A stretch of DNA of 64,000 bases from Kordia sp. SMS9 (GCF_003352465.1 NZ_CP031153.1:4976001-5040000); one strand, 5' to 3'. Positions 17,410 through 27,637 are shown, counted from the first letter of the stretch. Made by a program: numbers and translations. Notes: a model not told the origin generated them from the letters alone.

Positions 17410-17578
17410 TGCGTATGGTTACAAATTTAGCATTCATAAAATAACTTCGCAAGGGTTTTGACTATTATTTAAAGTAAAGCTTTAAGATTCTTACTTTTTT
17501 TGGTGTAGTTTTTGAATTTAAAGATTCGAAATTAACTAAGTATTAGCTATTTTAGCTTTTCAAAACGCATTTTGATTT

Positions 17579-19279
17579 ATGAACAGATTGTTTTTTATTT
17601 TTTTACTTTTCTTTTCTTTTGCCTATTCTCAGAACGAAATTATCAATACCGATTTTAGGTCACCGCTAGATATTCCGATCATTTTGTCAGGAACTTTTGG
17701 CGAATTGAGAAGCAATCATTTTCATTCGGGCATTGATATTAAAACAAAGCAGAAAGAAGGTTTTGAAGTCTTTGCCATTGGTGATGGTCATGTTTCACGC
17801 ATCAAAATTCAACGCTGGGGATTTGGAAAAGCACTTTACGTGACACATTCCAACGGATATACTTCCGTGTATGCACATTTGAAAAAACTCGCGCCAAAGT
17901 TAGAAGCATATTTAAAGAAACAACAATATGCTAAAGAAAGTTACGCGATTCAACTCTACCCAAAACCGTCTGAATTGGTGGTGAAAAAAGGAGAAGTAAT
18001 TGCATATTCTGGAAATAGTGGTTCTTCGGGCGGACCGCATTTGCATTTTGAAATTCGCGATGCAGCATCAAAACCTATGAATCCGATGTTGTTTGGTATA
18101 GAAGTGAAAGATTCGCACCATCCAAAAGTAAATGGCGTGTTTGCTTACGCACTTTCCGATTCGGCACAAATCAATGCTTCTAGCAAAATTGTGCAACTGC
18201 AATTGAAAAAAGGAACACAAAAAAATAGCTTTACGACTTCAAAAGTGTACGCTTCCGGCGTGATTGGCTTGGGAATTAATTCATACGATCGACAAGATTT
18301 AGCCTTTAATAAAAACGGAATTTATCAACTGGAAAGCTTTGTAAATGGCGTGAAAAATTTCAGCTACACTTTTAATAAGTTTTCGTTTGGCGAATCGAGA
18401 TACATTAATACGTTGATTGATTACGAACGTTTCAAAAAGCTAAAACAACGCGTACAACGCTGCTTTTTGATTCCCGCGAATAAATTGAGTATTTATGACA
18501 ATGTTGTCGATAACGGACGCATTCACATTGAAGAAGGAAAAGAATATACAGTGGTTTTGAAAGTGAAGGATTTTAAAAACAATATGACCACGATTACCAT
18601 TCCGATTGTAGGGAAGCAACAAAAAATCACGCGAAAGCGAACGGAAAGTATCACGAAAAACTTCATTACTCGTAATGCAGAACATTCCCTAAAGAAAGAA
18701 GACGTCAGTGTGTTCATTCCGAAGAATACTTTTTATGAAGATTTTTATTTCGATCTATCAAAAGATACACAAGGACGCTACAACATACACAACGAAAAAG
18801 TGGCGGCACATAAAAACTTCGTCATTTCGTTTGATGTGTCTAAATATCCCGCGAAAGCGCGCAAAAAGTTATTTATTGCCAGTTTGGATCGCAAGAAAAA
18901 ACCATCCTATAGTAAAACCAAAAAGAAAGGCACCACATTTACGACAAGTACCAAAAGTTTGGGCACGTATTTCTTAGCACAAGATTCCATTCCACCCAAA
19001 GTGAAACCTATCAACTTTGCTAAAGACAAGTGGATTTCCGCCAAAAAATACTTAAAAGTAAAAGTCACAGACGATCTTTCAGGTGTTCGCAGTTTTCGTG
19101 GAAGCATTAACGGACAATGGATTTTATTTGAATATGATCCAAAAAAAAACCTGTTGACCTACGATTTTAACGATATTATTTTTACCGAAGCAAAACATAA
19201 TTTAAAGTTGATCGTTACTGATAATGTTGGAAATAATACTACATTTACCAGCACATTTTATAGAAAAACCAAAAACTAA
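17579..19279 (+). CDS. M23 family metallopeptidase (LytM-type)
   Basis: 566 residues. A signal peptide ends near SYS/QN (residue 18). The LytM zinc domain follows at about 35-165 with H49 and D53 (HSGID) and the second metal/catalytic pair H154 and H156 (GPHLHFEIRD), so catalytic residues are complete. The remaining 400 residues are beta-rich, with a terminal Ig-like region (TDDLSGVRSFRGSING). The family cuts peptide cross-bridges in peptidoglycan in the periplasm. The TonB receptor gene starts five bases after the stop, so the two are co-transcribed. Confidence 0.92.
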   Translation: MNRLFFIFLLFFSFAYSQNEIINTDFRSPLDIPIILSGTFGELRSNHFHSGIDIKTKQKEGFEVFAIGDGHVSRIKIQRWGFGKALYVTHSNGYTSVYAHLKKLAPKLEAYLKKQQYAKESYAIQLYPKPSELVVKKGEVIAYSGNSGSSGGPHLHFEIRDAASKPMNPMLFGIEVKDSHHPKVNGVFAYALSDSAQINASSKIVQLQLKKGTQKNSFTTSKVYASGVIGLGINSYDRQDLAFNKNGIYQLESFVNGVKNFSYTFNKFSFGESRYINTLIDYERFKKLKQRVQRCFLIPANKLSIYDNVVDNGRIHIEEGKEYTVVLKVKDFKNNMTTITIPIVGKQQKITRKRTESITKNFITRNAEHSLKKEDVSVFIPKNTFYEDFYFDLSKDTQGRYNIHNEKVAAHKNFVISFDVSKYPAKARKKLFIASLDRKKKPSYSKTKKKGTTFTTSTKSLGTYFLAQDSIPPKVKPINFAKDKWISAKKYLKVKVTDDLSGVRSFRGSINGQWILFEYDPKKNLLTYDFNDIIFTEAKHNLKLIVTDNVGNNTTFTSTFYRKTKN

Positions 19280-19284
19280 TACTA

Positions 19285-21759
19285 TTGAAACCCACACGTT
19301 GTACACTTTTCTTAGCTTTTTTATTGTTTGCAAGCTTTCTATTTGCACAGACAGGAACCGTAAGAGGAGTTATTTTAGATGCTAATAATCAGCCTATTGA
19401 CGCCGTAAATATTAAAACATCTGTCGGTACCGGAACACAAACCAACAAAAATGGTTTTTTTAAGATTGTGATTCCCGCCAATGAAAAAGTAACCCTGACA
19501 TTTACACATATTGCACACAAAACAATTACACTGACGGTGCAGTTGAAAAACGGAGAAGATTACGATTTTTATCCTGTCATGTCTACCACAGCAGAACAAA
19601 TTGGTGCAGTAGTGATTGATTCCCGAAAACGGAAAGCGGTAGAAGGTATTACAACACTTTCTGCGGAAACAGTTCGCTTGATTCCTGGCGCAAATCCTGG
19701 TGTGGAGAATTTGATTATGTCATTGCCAGGTGTGAGTAATAACAATGAATTGAGTACACAATATTCGGTTCGTGGTGGAAACTACGACGAAAACTTGGTG
19801 TATGTGAATGAAATTGAAGTGTATCGTCCGTTTTTAATTCGTTCGGGACAGCAAGAAGGATTGAGTTTTGTAAATACTGATATGGTACAAAACGTAGATT
19901 TTTCTGCAGGAGGATTTCAAGCAAAATTTGGCGATAAATTATCTTCTGTATTAGATATTACCTATAAAAGACCGGTTCGCTTTGGCGGAAGAGTCAATCT
20001 GAGTTTATTGGGCGGAAGTGCTTCACTAGAAACGTCTAGTAACGACAGTAAATTTTCGACCATTTCAGGAATTCGTTTTCGCGACAATAGTTTGTTGGTA
20101 AATAGCAGACAAACGGAAACAAATTTTAGACCGCGTTTTACGGATTTTCAAACGTATATGACGTATAAATTTTCAGATAAGTTTCATTTGAACTTTTTAG
20201 GGAATGTTTCCTTAAATGATTATGATTACGAACCGTTGACGCGTCAAACCAATTTTGGAACCTTACAAGATCCGATTGCGTTGTTGATTTTTTATGAAGG
20301 ACAAGAACAAGACCGCTACCGAACGTATTTTGGAGCATTTAAAGCGAATTATTTCTTGAATGATGATGTCACGCTGAAACTCATCGCTTCTATGTATCAT
20401 ACCACAGAACAGGAGCATTTTGACATTTTAGCGCAATATCGTTTGGGGGAAGTAAATGCAAATATTGGCGATGAAGATTTGGGGGAAGTTGAATTTAGCG
20501 AAGGAATTGGTTCCCAATTAAATCACGGACGAAACGATTTAGATGCCTTAATTGTAAACGTAGAACACAAAGGAACCTACGAAATTGACGAAGAAGACAA
20601 CCAAATAGATTGGGGAATTAAATACACACATGAAGACATTCGCGATCGTTTGATTGAATGGGAAGTGATTGATTCTGCTGGTTTTTCCATTCGTCCACCA
20701 TTACCTGATTTTATAAACAACCAACCATACGAAGCGTTTGAAGGTCCATTGGAACCATTTCAGTCGATTCGCGCTCGAAATAATACTCAAATTGACCGTT
20801 TTTCAGGATATGTACAATGGAGTAAGCAATCGAAATGGGGCGAACATGATTTGTATACAAATATTGGTGTACGCGCGCACAGTTGGACCGTAAATGGCGA
20901 CGGAATTCAAAGCAATACACAAGCTGTGGTAAGTCCTCGAGCGCAAATTGCCATCAAACCTGATTGGGAAAAAGACATGTTGTTCCGTCTCTCAGGTGGA
21001 TTTTATCATCAGCCGCCTTTTTATAGAGAGTTGCGTGGTTTTGACGGCGTTGTAAATCCGAATGTAAAAGCGCAGCAATCTATTCATGTCGTGCTGGGAA
21101 ATGATTATAGTTTTAAATTGTGGAAAAGACCTTTTAAACTGACCACCGAAGCGTATTATAAAAACTTATCGAATGTAAATGCGTATACGATTGAAAACGT
21201 TCGAATTCGCTACAGAGCTGATAATGCCGCGGAAGCATTTGCCTATGGTTTGGACATGCGTTTGAATGGTGAATTTGTCCCAGGAACAGAAAGTTGGTTA
21301 AGTTTTAGCTATTTACGTACCGAAGAAAACATCAATGATCGTGGATTTATCAGACGTCCGACGGATCAACGGATGCAGTTTGGCATGTTATTTCAAGATT
21401 ACATGCGTAAGATTCCAAATTTAAAATTATACTTAAATTTAACGTATAATACAGGATTGCCTGGCGGATCGCCAAGTTATTCAGATCCATATTTGTTTCA
21501 AAGCGAATTGCCAGATTACCGTCGTGTTGATGTAGGTTTTTCGTATGTGTTGGTGGACAAAGACAAGCAATTTGATAAAGGACATTGGCTATCTGCCTTC
21601 AAAGATTTGAGTGTTGGTTTTGAGATTTTCAACGTGTTTGACACCTTCAATTCCATTACCAATACGTGGGTTCGCGATGTGTATACAAAACGTCAGTTTG
21701 GAATTCCTAATTTCTTGACAGGACGTGTATTTAATGTGAAGATGAGTATGCGATTTTAG
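19285..21759 (+). CDS. TonB-dependent receptor with carboxypeptidase-like N-domain
   Basis: 824 residues. The only suitable start is a TTG at 19285, five bases past the M23 stop, followed at once by a signal peptide ending in LFAQ. A carboxypeptidase-regulatory-like domain (about 22-105, GTVRGVILDANNQPIDAVNIKT), the plug (about 120-225, LPGVSNNNELSTQYSVRGG) and a 22-strand barrel with a C-terminal Phe (MSMRF) follow. It lacks a paired SusD, so it is not a polysaccharide-utilisation receptor. Substrate is unknown; the link to an M23 peptidase suggests a role in the envelope or in peptide uptake (inference). Confidence 0.9.
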   Translation: MKPTRCTLFLAFLLFASFLFAQTGTVRGVILDANNQPIDAVNIKTSVGTGTQTNKNGFFKIVIPANEKVTLTFTHIAHKTITLTVQLKNGEDYDFYPVMSTTAEQIGAVVIDSRKRKAVEGITTLSAETVRLIPGANPGVENLIMSLPGVSNNNELSTQYSVRGGNYDENLVYVNEIEVYRPFLIRSGQQEGLSFVNTDMVQNVDFSAGGFQAKFGDKLSSVLDITYKRPVRFGGRVNLSLLGGSASLETSSNDSKFSTISGIRFRDNSLLVNSRQTETNFRPRFTDFQTYMTYKFSDKFHLNFLGNVSLNDYDYEPLTRQTNFGTLQDPIALLIFYEGQEQDRYRTYFGAFKANYFLNDDVTLKLIASMYHTTEQEHFDILAQYRLGEVNANIGDEDLGEVEFSEGIGSQLNHGRNDLDALIVNVEHKGTYEIDEEDNQIDWGIKYTHEDIRDRLIEWEVIDSAGFSIRPPLPDFINNQPYEAFEGPLEPFQSIRARNNTQIDRFSGYVQWSKQSKWGEHDLYTNIGVRAHSWTVNGDGIQSNTQAVVSPRAQIAIKPDWEKDMLFRLSGGFYHQPPFYRELRGFDGVVNPNVKAQQSIHVVLGNDYSFKLWKRPFKLTTEAYYKNLSNVNAYTIENVRIRYRADNAAEAFAYGLDMRLNGEFVPGTESWLSFSYLRTEENINDRGFIRRPTDQRMQFGMLFQDYMRKIPNLKLYLNLTYNTGLPGGSPSYSDPYLFQSELPDYRRVDVGFSYVLVDKDKQFDKGHWLSAFKDLSVGFEIFNVFDTFNSITNTWVRDVYTKRQFGIPNFLTGRVFNVKMSMRF

Positions 21760-21784
21760 CATCTCGACTGCGCTCGATGTGACA
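21760..21784. repeat. Dispersed intergenic repeat, copy 3, and TTTGTTG microrepeat
   Basis: Identical over 25 bases to 16526-16550. It begins at the last base of the TonB receptor stop codon (stop TAG then CATCTCGAC). Immediately downstream (21790-21825) is a simple GTTTGTT repeat. Confidence 0.65.
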
Positions 21785-21887
21785 GGTGTAGTTGTTGGTT
21801 GTTTGTTGTTTGTTGTTTGTTGTCACTCAAACCTACAACTCATAACTCAAAACCCTATCGTAATTTGAATTTGAAAAGAATATTATT

Positions 21888-22532
21888 GTGAAAAAAATCC
21901 TCTTTATACTTATCATCTGCTTCGGAATACAACAAAGCAACGCACAAAAAAAGATTTACGTAAGCGATTCGTTTGAGGAGCTTTCAAAAGATCATCAAAT
22001 CATTGCGATTCTTCCGTTTCAAACGACGCTCAATTTAAAATCTGACAAAAAAACCTATAGCGAAGCACAACTGAAAGAATTAGAATTAAGCGAAGGTATT
22101 GCTGTACAACAAGCCTTAGAAAGTTACTTTTTGAATAGAAAACGTAAGAAGAAACTCAAAATTGAATTTCAAGATATTAATACAACCAATCGTTTGCTAC
22201 ATAAAGCAGAGATTACGTCGGAAGACATGGACTTGTATGCACCGCAAGAATTGTGTAAGATTTTAAAAGTAGATGCGATTATCAGCGGAACGCTCACTTC
22301 TCGCCTCTTACTTTCCAAAGATGTGGATACGTCTTTTGATTTGGTTACCTATTTAAAAGGGAAGTCGGATTACGGTAAAATCATTATCAAATTGAGCAAT
22401 AAAAATAATGGAAAATTATTGTGGCGATATGAAAAAACCATCAATCGTAAATCGGGAAAAAACACACGAAATATCATTAATAAAATGATGCGTATAGCTA
22501 GTAGAAAGTTTCCGTACGAGGAGAAAATTTAG
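21888..22532 (+). CDS. Secreted protein, unknown, LpoB/CsgG-like pattern
   Basis: 214 residues from a GTG start; signal peptide to about residue 20 (SNAQ). The mature part reads like the alpha/beta fold of CsgG/LpoB-type envelope proteins: a first strand HQIIAILPFQTTLN, a helix GIAVQQALESYF, a second strand LKIEFQDINTTNRLL, then LCKILKVDAIISGTL and a strand with KIIIKLSNKNNGKLLWRYEKT. I infer the fold from this pattern only. It sits between two convergent units, with the GT2 gene ending 66 bases away on the other strand. Confidence 0.7.
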   Translation: MKKILFILIICFGIQQSNAQKKIYVSDSFEELSKDHQIIAILPFQTTLNLKSDKKTYSEAQLKELELSEGIAVQQALESYFLNRKRKKKLKIEFQDINTTNRLLHKAEITSEDMDLYAPQELCKILKVDAIISGTLTSRLLLSKDVDTSFDLVTYLKGKSDYGKIIIKLSNKNNGKLLWRYEKTINRKSGKNTRNIINKMMRIASRKFPYEEKI

Positions 22533-22597
22533 TAGTTGTCTTTGAAACCTCAAAAAGCTGTCTTCGAGAACCTCAGACAACTTTTTGATGTAATTAT

Positions 22598-23323
22598 TTA
22601 CTTCATCCGAAATAAACCATATTTTAAGATACAATAGATGGCACGCACACCATCTTTCCAACCAATTTTTTTACCTTCATTGTAACGTCGGCTTTCATAC
22701 GAAATGGAAACTTCTTGTAAACGAATTCCGTTGATTCTGGAAATTTTTGCGGTAATCTCAGGTTCAAATCCAAACCGTTTTTCGGTGATTGTGATGGATT
22801 TCATCATGTTTGTATTCAACAATTTATAACAAGTTTCCATGTCGGTAAGTTTCAACCCTAAGAAAAGATTGGAGAGAAACGTTAAAAACTTATTCGCATT
22901 GTAATGCCAAAAATAGGAAGTGCGTTTTTTTCCTTTATGAAGGAAACGAGAACCATACACCACATCGGCAACACCTTCCAAAACAGGCACTAACAACACA
23001 TTGTATTCTTCGGGATTGTATTCTAAATCTGCATCTTGAATGATGAGATATTCACCTGTAGCTTTTGAAATTCCTGTTTGAATAGAAGCACCTTTTCCTT
23101 GGTTTTTTTCGTGTGTGCAAAATTGAATGTCCAACAAAGGATTTTCGTCGATAAACATTTGCACCAATGCTTTGGAATCATCTTGCGAACCGTCATCTAT
23201 AATGACAAATTCTTTTTGAATAGCGTTCACCAATTGCACCGCTTTGATGTTGTCTAAAATCTGACGAACCGTTGCCGATTCGTTGTACACAGGAATAATA
23301 ATGGTGAGTTTAGTTAGCTTCAT
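22598..23323 (-). CDS. GT2 family glycosyltransferase (polyprenyl-phosphate sugar type)
   Basis: 241 residues. Starts with the GT-A strand LTIIIPVYNE, then VIIDDGSQDD and YLIIQDADLEYNPEEY (DxD motif), VVYGSRF and DMETCYKLL, all typical of dolichyl/undecaprenyl-phosphate mannose or glucose synthases. It lacks the C-terminal membrane helices or GtrA domain of some relatives. Its start overlaps the end of the upstream GT-C gene by 14 bases. A likely job is to make the lipid-linked sugar donor used by that GT-C enzyme (inference). Confidence 0.9.
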   Translation of the reverse strand: MKLTKLTIIIPVYNESATVRQILDNIKAVQLVNAIQKEFVIIDDGSQDDSKALVQMFIDENPLLDIQFCTHEKNQGKGASIQTGISKATGEYLIIQDADLEYNPEEYNVLLVPVLEGVADVVYGSRFLHKGKKRTSYFWHYNANKFLTFLSNLFLGLKLTDMETCYKLLNTNMMKSITITEKRFGFEPEITAKISRINGIRLQEVSISYESRRYNEGKKIGWKDGVRAIYCILKYGLFRMK

Positions 23324-25139
23324 ACATCACTTGTACTTTTTCGTTGTTTTTGTAGCTACTTTTCTCGATTATTTTGCCTGTGCGGTCTTTTTTTACCACT
23401 TCTCCATGTAGTTTTCCTTCGTTCCAGATTCCTTCTAGCGTTTCACCATTGGCAAATGAGAGTATTCCGGGTCCGTGTCGCACATTGTTTTTCCAGTTGC
23501 CTTCGTATTGTTGTCCATCTTCCCAAAGATACGTTCCAATGCCATTGCGTTGGTCATTTTTCCAATCGCCCGAATAGCCTAATTCTGGTTGAAACTTCAT
23601 TAAATAGGTGTTCGGATTTGGCAATTTCAATATGTTTTTGAATTTGTTCGGATACCGATCCATTGCAGGCACTAAATATTTACTTGTGGAAGAATAGCCC
23701 AATTGTTCTACCACAACATACTGTACTTTTTTACTTTTTAAAAATGCTATTTGCGCTTCTTTATCAAGTGTTCGTTGGTAATTTGTCACGTGTTTTTTTG
23801 AAAAAAGATAAAATAATCCTTCTTTTCGAACCGCAGTTACAGAAGTATCCTCCGCATTTTTTTTGATCCAATCCGCCACAGCGAAATAGTTTTTATACGT
23901 ATCTGCATAGTCTGTAGTTGCTTTTTCGTGCAATTTAGAAATGGAACTACTTCCGTAGAAAATGAATCCACTCGCCAATAGAACAATCATAAGCGCAGGA
24001 ACGATTTTTTGTGACGACCAACCGATTTTTGAACAGCTCAGTTTTAAGAGTTCCATCACACCAAAAACGCCTAAAAAAACTAAGATTGGAAGTAATGGTA
24101 AGATAAAACGTGTTCCATACCAAACACTTGGCCAAATGAGTAATAAGCCGAAAAAAGCAAGTACATAGAGTAAAATAAACGTTCGGAATTTTGATAGTTT
24201 ATAGATTCCGAAAGCGATCGCAGCTAGCAATAAAAAACCGAGCAACCATTCTGCAAAAGGTGCCGCAGCATCCGAATAGATGATTTCTTTCGTAGAAGCC
24301 ATTCCCGAAGGAATTTCCTTGGTGATGTAGCGTTCTAGGTTGAGTAAAATTCGATCGATCAAGTCTGAAAAACCAATCGTTCCCAATTCAGGTTGGTACG
24401 GATTTTTTAAGGAAAGTTGCGAAATGTAGGTGTTTCCTGTTGCGTTCATGCCGCGAATGAGCCAAGGAATGTATAATAGGATACAACCACCGATCAAACT
24501 GAATAGATAGTACCAGTGTTTTTTTAAGAATAAGAACGCAATCATGCTTGCAAATAGCGCCAATGCTACCGAACGAATGTAAAACGAAAACGAGAGACAG
24601 ATTACTACTGCGAGAAAAGTTCCGTTTTTGAGTACAGGTTTCGAGAAGTCTATTTTTAGAAATAACCAAATACATACTAGCGAAACGAATAGAAACGGAA
24701 TTTCACTCATCATGATGGTGGAATAGCCTAAAATATGATAGTTGAGCAAACTGATGAGACTTACCGCAAATGCCAAATGATCATTCTGTGAAAGCTTTTT
24801 TACGATAAAAAATAACAACAAAATAGCGCACAAAAGAAAAAATCCATTCACTATTTTAATCGTAGCAATATCGTTTGAAATAAATTTAACAACTCCCGAA
24901 ATGATCAGTGGATAGCCTGGCGGATAATGATAATGTGCTTCTTTTTCTACGTGATGAATGTTGGTATAGCCTTCGCCATCAGCAATGGCGTTTCCTAAAA
25001 TATAGTAACTCGCATTGTCGCCACCGAGACTGACTTTTGCATCGAAAATACTGCTGTAAATTGCAAAAAACGCAATCACTAGCACGAAAATGTATGCTAT
25101 TTTGTGAAGTTTTTGGTTGGAAGCAATAGATTGAATCAT
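23310..25139 (-). CDS. GT-C (ArnT/PMT-like) glycosyltransferase with C-terminal MORN repeats
   Basis: 609 residues. The first 400 residues hold about ten membrane helices. The first periplasmic loop has the acidic motif LGGDNASY and, further on, YPPGYPL, typical of GT39/GT83-type enzymes that use polyprenyl-phosphate sugars. A soluble periplasmic domain (about 405-520) follows. Residues 522-590 are three 23-residue MORN repeats (YSGDWKNDQRNGIGTY, YEGNWKNNVRHGPGIL, LEGIWNEGKLHGEV). A MORN tail on a GT-C enzyme is unusual. The gene overlaps the GT2 gene by 14 bases, indicating coupled translation. Confidence 0.85.
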   Translation of the reverse strand: MIQSIASNQKLHKIAYIFVLVIAFFAIYSSIFDAKVSLGGDNASYYILGNAIADGEGYTNIHHVEKEAHYHYPPGYPLIISGVVKFISNDIATIKIVNGFFLLCAILLLFFIVKKLSQNDHLAFAVSLISLLNYHILGYSTIMMSEIPFLFVSLVCIWLFLKIDFSKPVLKNGTFLAVVICLSFSFYIRSVALALFASMIAFLFLKKHWYYLFSLIGGCILLYIPWLIRGMNATGNTYISQLSLKNPYQPELGTIGFSDLIDRILLNLERYITKEIPSGMASTKEIIYSDAAAPFAEWLLGFLLLAAIAFGIYKLSKFRTFILLYVLAFFGLLLIWPSVWYGTRFILPLLPILVFLGVFGVMELLKLSCSKIGWSSQKIVPALMIVLLASGFIFYGSSSISKLHEKATTDYADTYKNYFAVADWIKKNAEDTSVTAVRKEGLFYLFSKKHVTNYQRTLDKEAQIAFLKSKKVQYVVVEQLGYSSTSKYLVPAMDRYPNKFKNILKLPNPNTYLMKFQPELGYSGDWKNDQRNGIGTYLWEDGQQYEGNWKNNVRHGPGILSFANGETLEGIWNEGKLHGEVVKKDRTGKIIEKSSYKNNEKVQVMYEAN

Positions 25140-25222
25140 GCGTTTTGACGTTTCAATACGTCATGGTTTGATTGGTGTTTCAATATAAAGATAATTATCT
25201 TTTCTTGTTGACTTGTCTTTAT

Positions 25223-25256
25223 AAAAAAAGTGAATTCATTTTTACGAACTCACTTT
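25223..25256 (-). terminator. Terminator of the cysteine desulfurase gene
   Basis: On the minus strand AAAGTGA and TCACTTT pair around a 16-base loop, and seven Ts follow. It lies 75 bases after the desulfurase stop. Confidence 0.65.
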
Positions 25257-25330
25257 CTATGTTTAGTATGTATGATGAGAAGCTGAGTCAAGTTCAGCTT
25301 GACGTTCAATCTTTCAATCTTTCAATCAAC

Positions 25331-26479
25331 CTACGAATTCGCATATTCGTGCAACGTCTGTATGACATAATCAATTTCTTCTTTGGTATTGAATTTTGAA
25401 AACGAGAAACGCAACGATGGCTTTTCTAAATCTTCATCGTTTAAAATAGCGCGCAATACATGGGAACCTTTGCTGCTTCCCGATTGGCAAGCGCTTCCTT
25501 TGGAACAGGCAATTCCTTTTAAGTCCATGTGAAAAAGCAACATCAAGGCTTTTTGTTGATCGAATGGCAAACACACATTTACTAAGGTATACGTGCTTTT
25601 GGTGGTTTCATGACAGTTTCCGTTGAATTTTACTTCTGGCAATACTTTTTTAAGTTCGTCCATAAAGTAACTTTTCAAACCTTCCACATAGTTTTTTTCT
25701 TCTTCCAAATTCTCATACGCCAAGCGGAATGCTTCTTCCAAACCAACGACATTGTGTACTGCTTCCGTTCCTGCTCGGAATCCGCGTTCTTGCGATCCAC
25801 CAAAAATTAATGGTTTTAATCCAGAATCTTTTCGAATAAATGCAAAACCAATTCCTTTCGGTCCATGAAATTTATGAGCTGCGGCTGCCATAAAATCGAC
25901 AGGTGTTTTTTGCACATCCCATTCAAAATGTCCGATAGATTGTACTGTATCTGAGTGAAATAAAGCACCGTATTCTTTGCAAATTTCTGCTACTTTGTCT
26001 ACATCCAATAAGTTTCCAATTTCGTTATTTACGTGCATTAAACTGACTAGTTTTTTAGAGTTGTCTGCTTTTAACAGCGCTTCTAAATCGTCGTAATCAG
26101 GCGTTCCACAGGATTGCAATTTTACATACGCTACTTTGATATCGCTTTCTATACGCAATTGTTCTACCGTGTGCAATACTGCATGATGCTCAATTGGAGA
26201 CGTAATAATGGTCGTAACTCCCAAATCTCTCACAGAACAACGCAATGCCATATTATCTGCTTCCGTTCCGCCCGACGTGAAAATAATTTCTTGTGGAGAA
26301 GCATTTAAGTATTTTGCAATGGTTTTACGGGCAGTTTCTATCAAAGTTTTAGACGAGCGACCAAAACTATGTGTGGAAGAAGGATTTCCAAAATTTTCTT
26401 CTAAAGCTTTTTTGATACGATCGACAACTTGTGGTCGAATTTGTGTAGTGGCTGCACTATCAAAATATACGTTCTTCAT
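25331..26479 (-). CDS. Cysteine desulfurase (NifS/IscS family)
   Basis: PLP enzyme that takes sulfur from cysteine to supply Fe-S clusters and tRNA thiolation. 382 residues. The PLP lysine is K203 (AAHKFHGPKG) and the persulfide cysteine is C331 in the loop GSACQSGSS, followed by SHVL. The N-terminal FDSAATT and NPSSTHSFGR motifs are intact. The active loop is of the longer, group I type. No iscU, sufBCD or thiI gene is adjacent, so the partner cannot be read from the context. Confidence 0.93.
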   Translation of the reverse strand: MKNVYFDSAATTQIRPQVVDRIKKALEENFGNPSSTHSFGRSSKTLIETARKTIAKYLNASPQEIIFTSGGTEADNMALRCSVRDLGVTTIITSPIEHHAVLHTVEQLRIESDIKVAYVKLQSCGTPDYDDLEALLKADNSKKLVSLMHVNNEIGNLLDVDKVAEICKEYGALFHSDTVQSIGHFEWDVQKTPVDFMAAAAHKFHGPKGIGFAFIRKDSGLKPLIFGGSQERGFRAGTEAVHNVVGLEEAFRLAYENLEEEKNYVEGLKSYFMDELKKVLPEVKFNGNCHETTKSTYTLVNVCLPFDQQKALMLLFHMDLKGIACSKGSACQSGSSKGSHVLRAILNDEDLEKPSLRFSFSKFNTKEEIDYVIQTLHEYANS

Positions 26480-26579
26480 GTAATATTTCTATAAATAGGA
26501 TTGGATGTAAAAAGATGAACAAAAATAGGCGAAATAAAATTATTAACAATATGTTTCGAAATAAATAGAGTTTTCTTAA

Positions 26580-26587
26580 TACTTTTG
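26580..26587 (+). promoter_or_regulatory. Putative promoter -7 box of lipoprotein gene
   Basis: TACTTTTG matches TAnnTTTG, 36 bases before the ATG; a TTTCG upstream at suitable distance may be the -33 element. Confidence 0.45.
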
Positions 26588-26622
26588 TTGCTGATTTTGA
26601 TTTAAAATATAACGACACCTTT

Positions 26623-27156
26623 ATGAAGAAAATAGTATTCCTTTTTGCAATCGCCTGTACTTTTTTTAGTTGTGATGATGGAGATTTGACTGTTGAAGAA
26701 ATTGATTTGGAAACAACTGCTACGGTAGAAGCTTGTACTTCAGATTCGGGCATTCCTGCAGGAGTGACACTATTGTTCAAAATAAACGGCACAGAAACTG
26801 TGATTTTAGAAGCGCCTTCCAATTTGTATATCAATGAAGTTACCGAAACGGATATGCCTAGAACCGCAACGTTGAATAGTGACGCTTCTAGCTTTTACCG
26901 AAGTTTTGATACGAGTATTACCAGTGGTTATTTTTGTGACGAATTGCCTTCTGACATTCCCATAACGCTAGAATATACCGCTGTTGCAGGAACTGTGGAA
27001 GTAACAACCACCGAAGTATTGGATAGTGATACTATGGAAATTACAGGATATAAACACAATACGGTTTTTATTGATGTTGTGTTTACAGGAACCAACGGAC
27101 AAGATGTACGTTATGGTGAGTTTGTTTTTGGCGAAATGACTACTGTGGTAGAGTAA
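26623..27156 (+). CDS. Predicted lipoprotein, 177 aa, unknown function
   Basis: Signal peptide with lipobox FFSC (Cys 17), followed by an Asp/Glu-rich linker (DDGDLTVEEIDLE) and a beta-rich domain containing two spaced Cys (EACTSDSG and GYFCDELP) that could form a disulfide. The acidic stretch right after the lipid Cys is typical of surface-exported lipoproteins in Bacteroidota (inference). Divergent from the cysteine desulfurase gene. I do not recognise the family. Confidence 0.75.
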   Translation: MKKIVFLFAIACTFFSCDDGDLTVEEIDLETTATVEACTSDSGIPAGVTLLFKINGTETVILEAPSNLYINEVTETDMPRTATLNSDASSFYRSFDTSITSGYFCDELPSDIPITLEYTAVAGTVEVTTTEVLDSDTMEITGYKHNTVFIDVVFTGTNGQDVRYGEFVFGEMTTVVE

Positions 27157-27637
27157 GTTTTTGGTGTTGGGTGTTGGTTTTTATGCTATTCAATTTTTAC
27201 TATTTTCTCGGTTCGCCATTTATTTATACTTACTTAATTCGAATGAAAGCTTGTAAACTATAATGTCGTTTTAACTACTATACTTACATTTGACACGAAT
27301 TCGACATAACTTTAGAATCAATTTCATCCTTTTCAAAACGCAATATTTTTTTCTTTAAATAATAAAATTCAAGAGCTTATAGCTTTGTGAATTTCATGGT
27401 TTAAAATAACAGGACAAGAACCTAACCATAACATTTGTGTAAGTTTTTTAAACTAACTTTCTTCAAAAAAATATATAAAGAATTATATAAAATTCATGTG
27501 AGCACATGTGGATAAGTGTAATTCACCGAATAAAAATGCCATACATCGTAAATACTGATAACTAGCTATTTACTAATAAAAATTTGCTATGCTATTAAGT
27601 ATCTTACAATCCCCTAAACCTTATAGCTGAAGATATC
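27157..27637. other. Intergenic region before the secreted-protein run
   Basis: 480 AT-rich bases with no credible gene. A near-consensus -7 box, AAAATTTG at 27579-27586 (one mismatch from TAnnTTTG), lies 52 bases before the next start. Nothing else was recognised. Confidence 0.5.

Noticed and set aside
21790..21825. GTTTGTT tandem repeat as a CRISPR-like or phase-variable tract.
   Set aside because: It is only about 36 bases, lies outside any reading frame and has no spacers; a simple microrepeat. No CRISPR array exists in the window.
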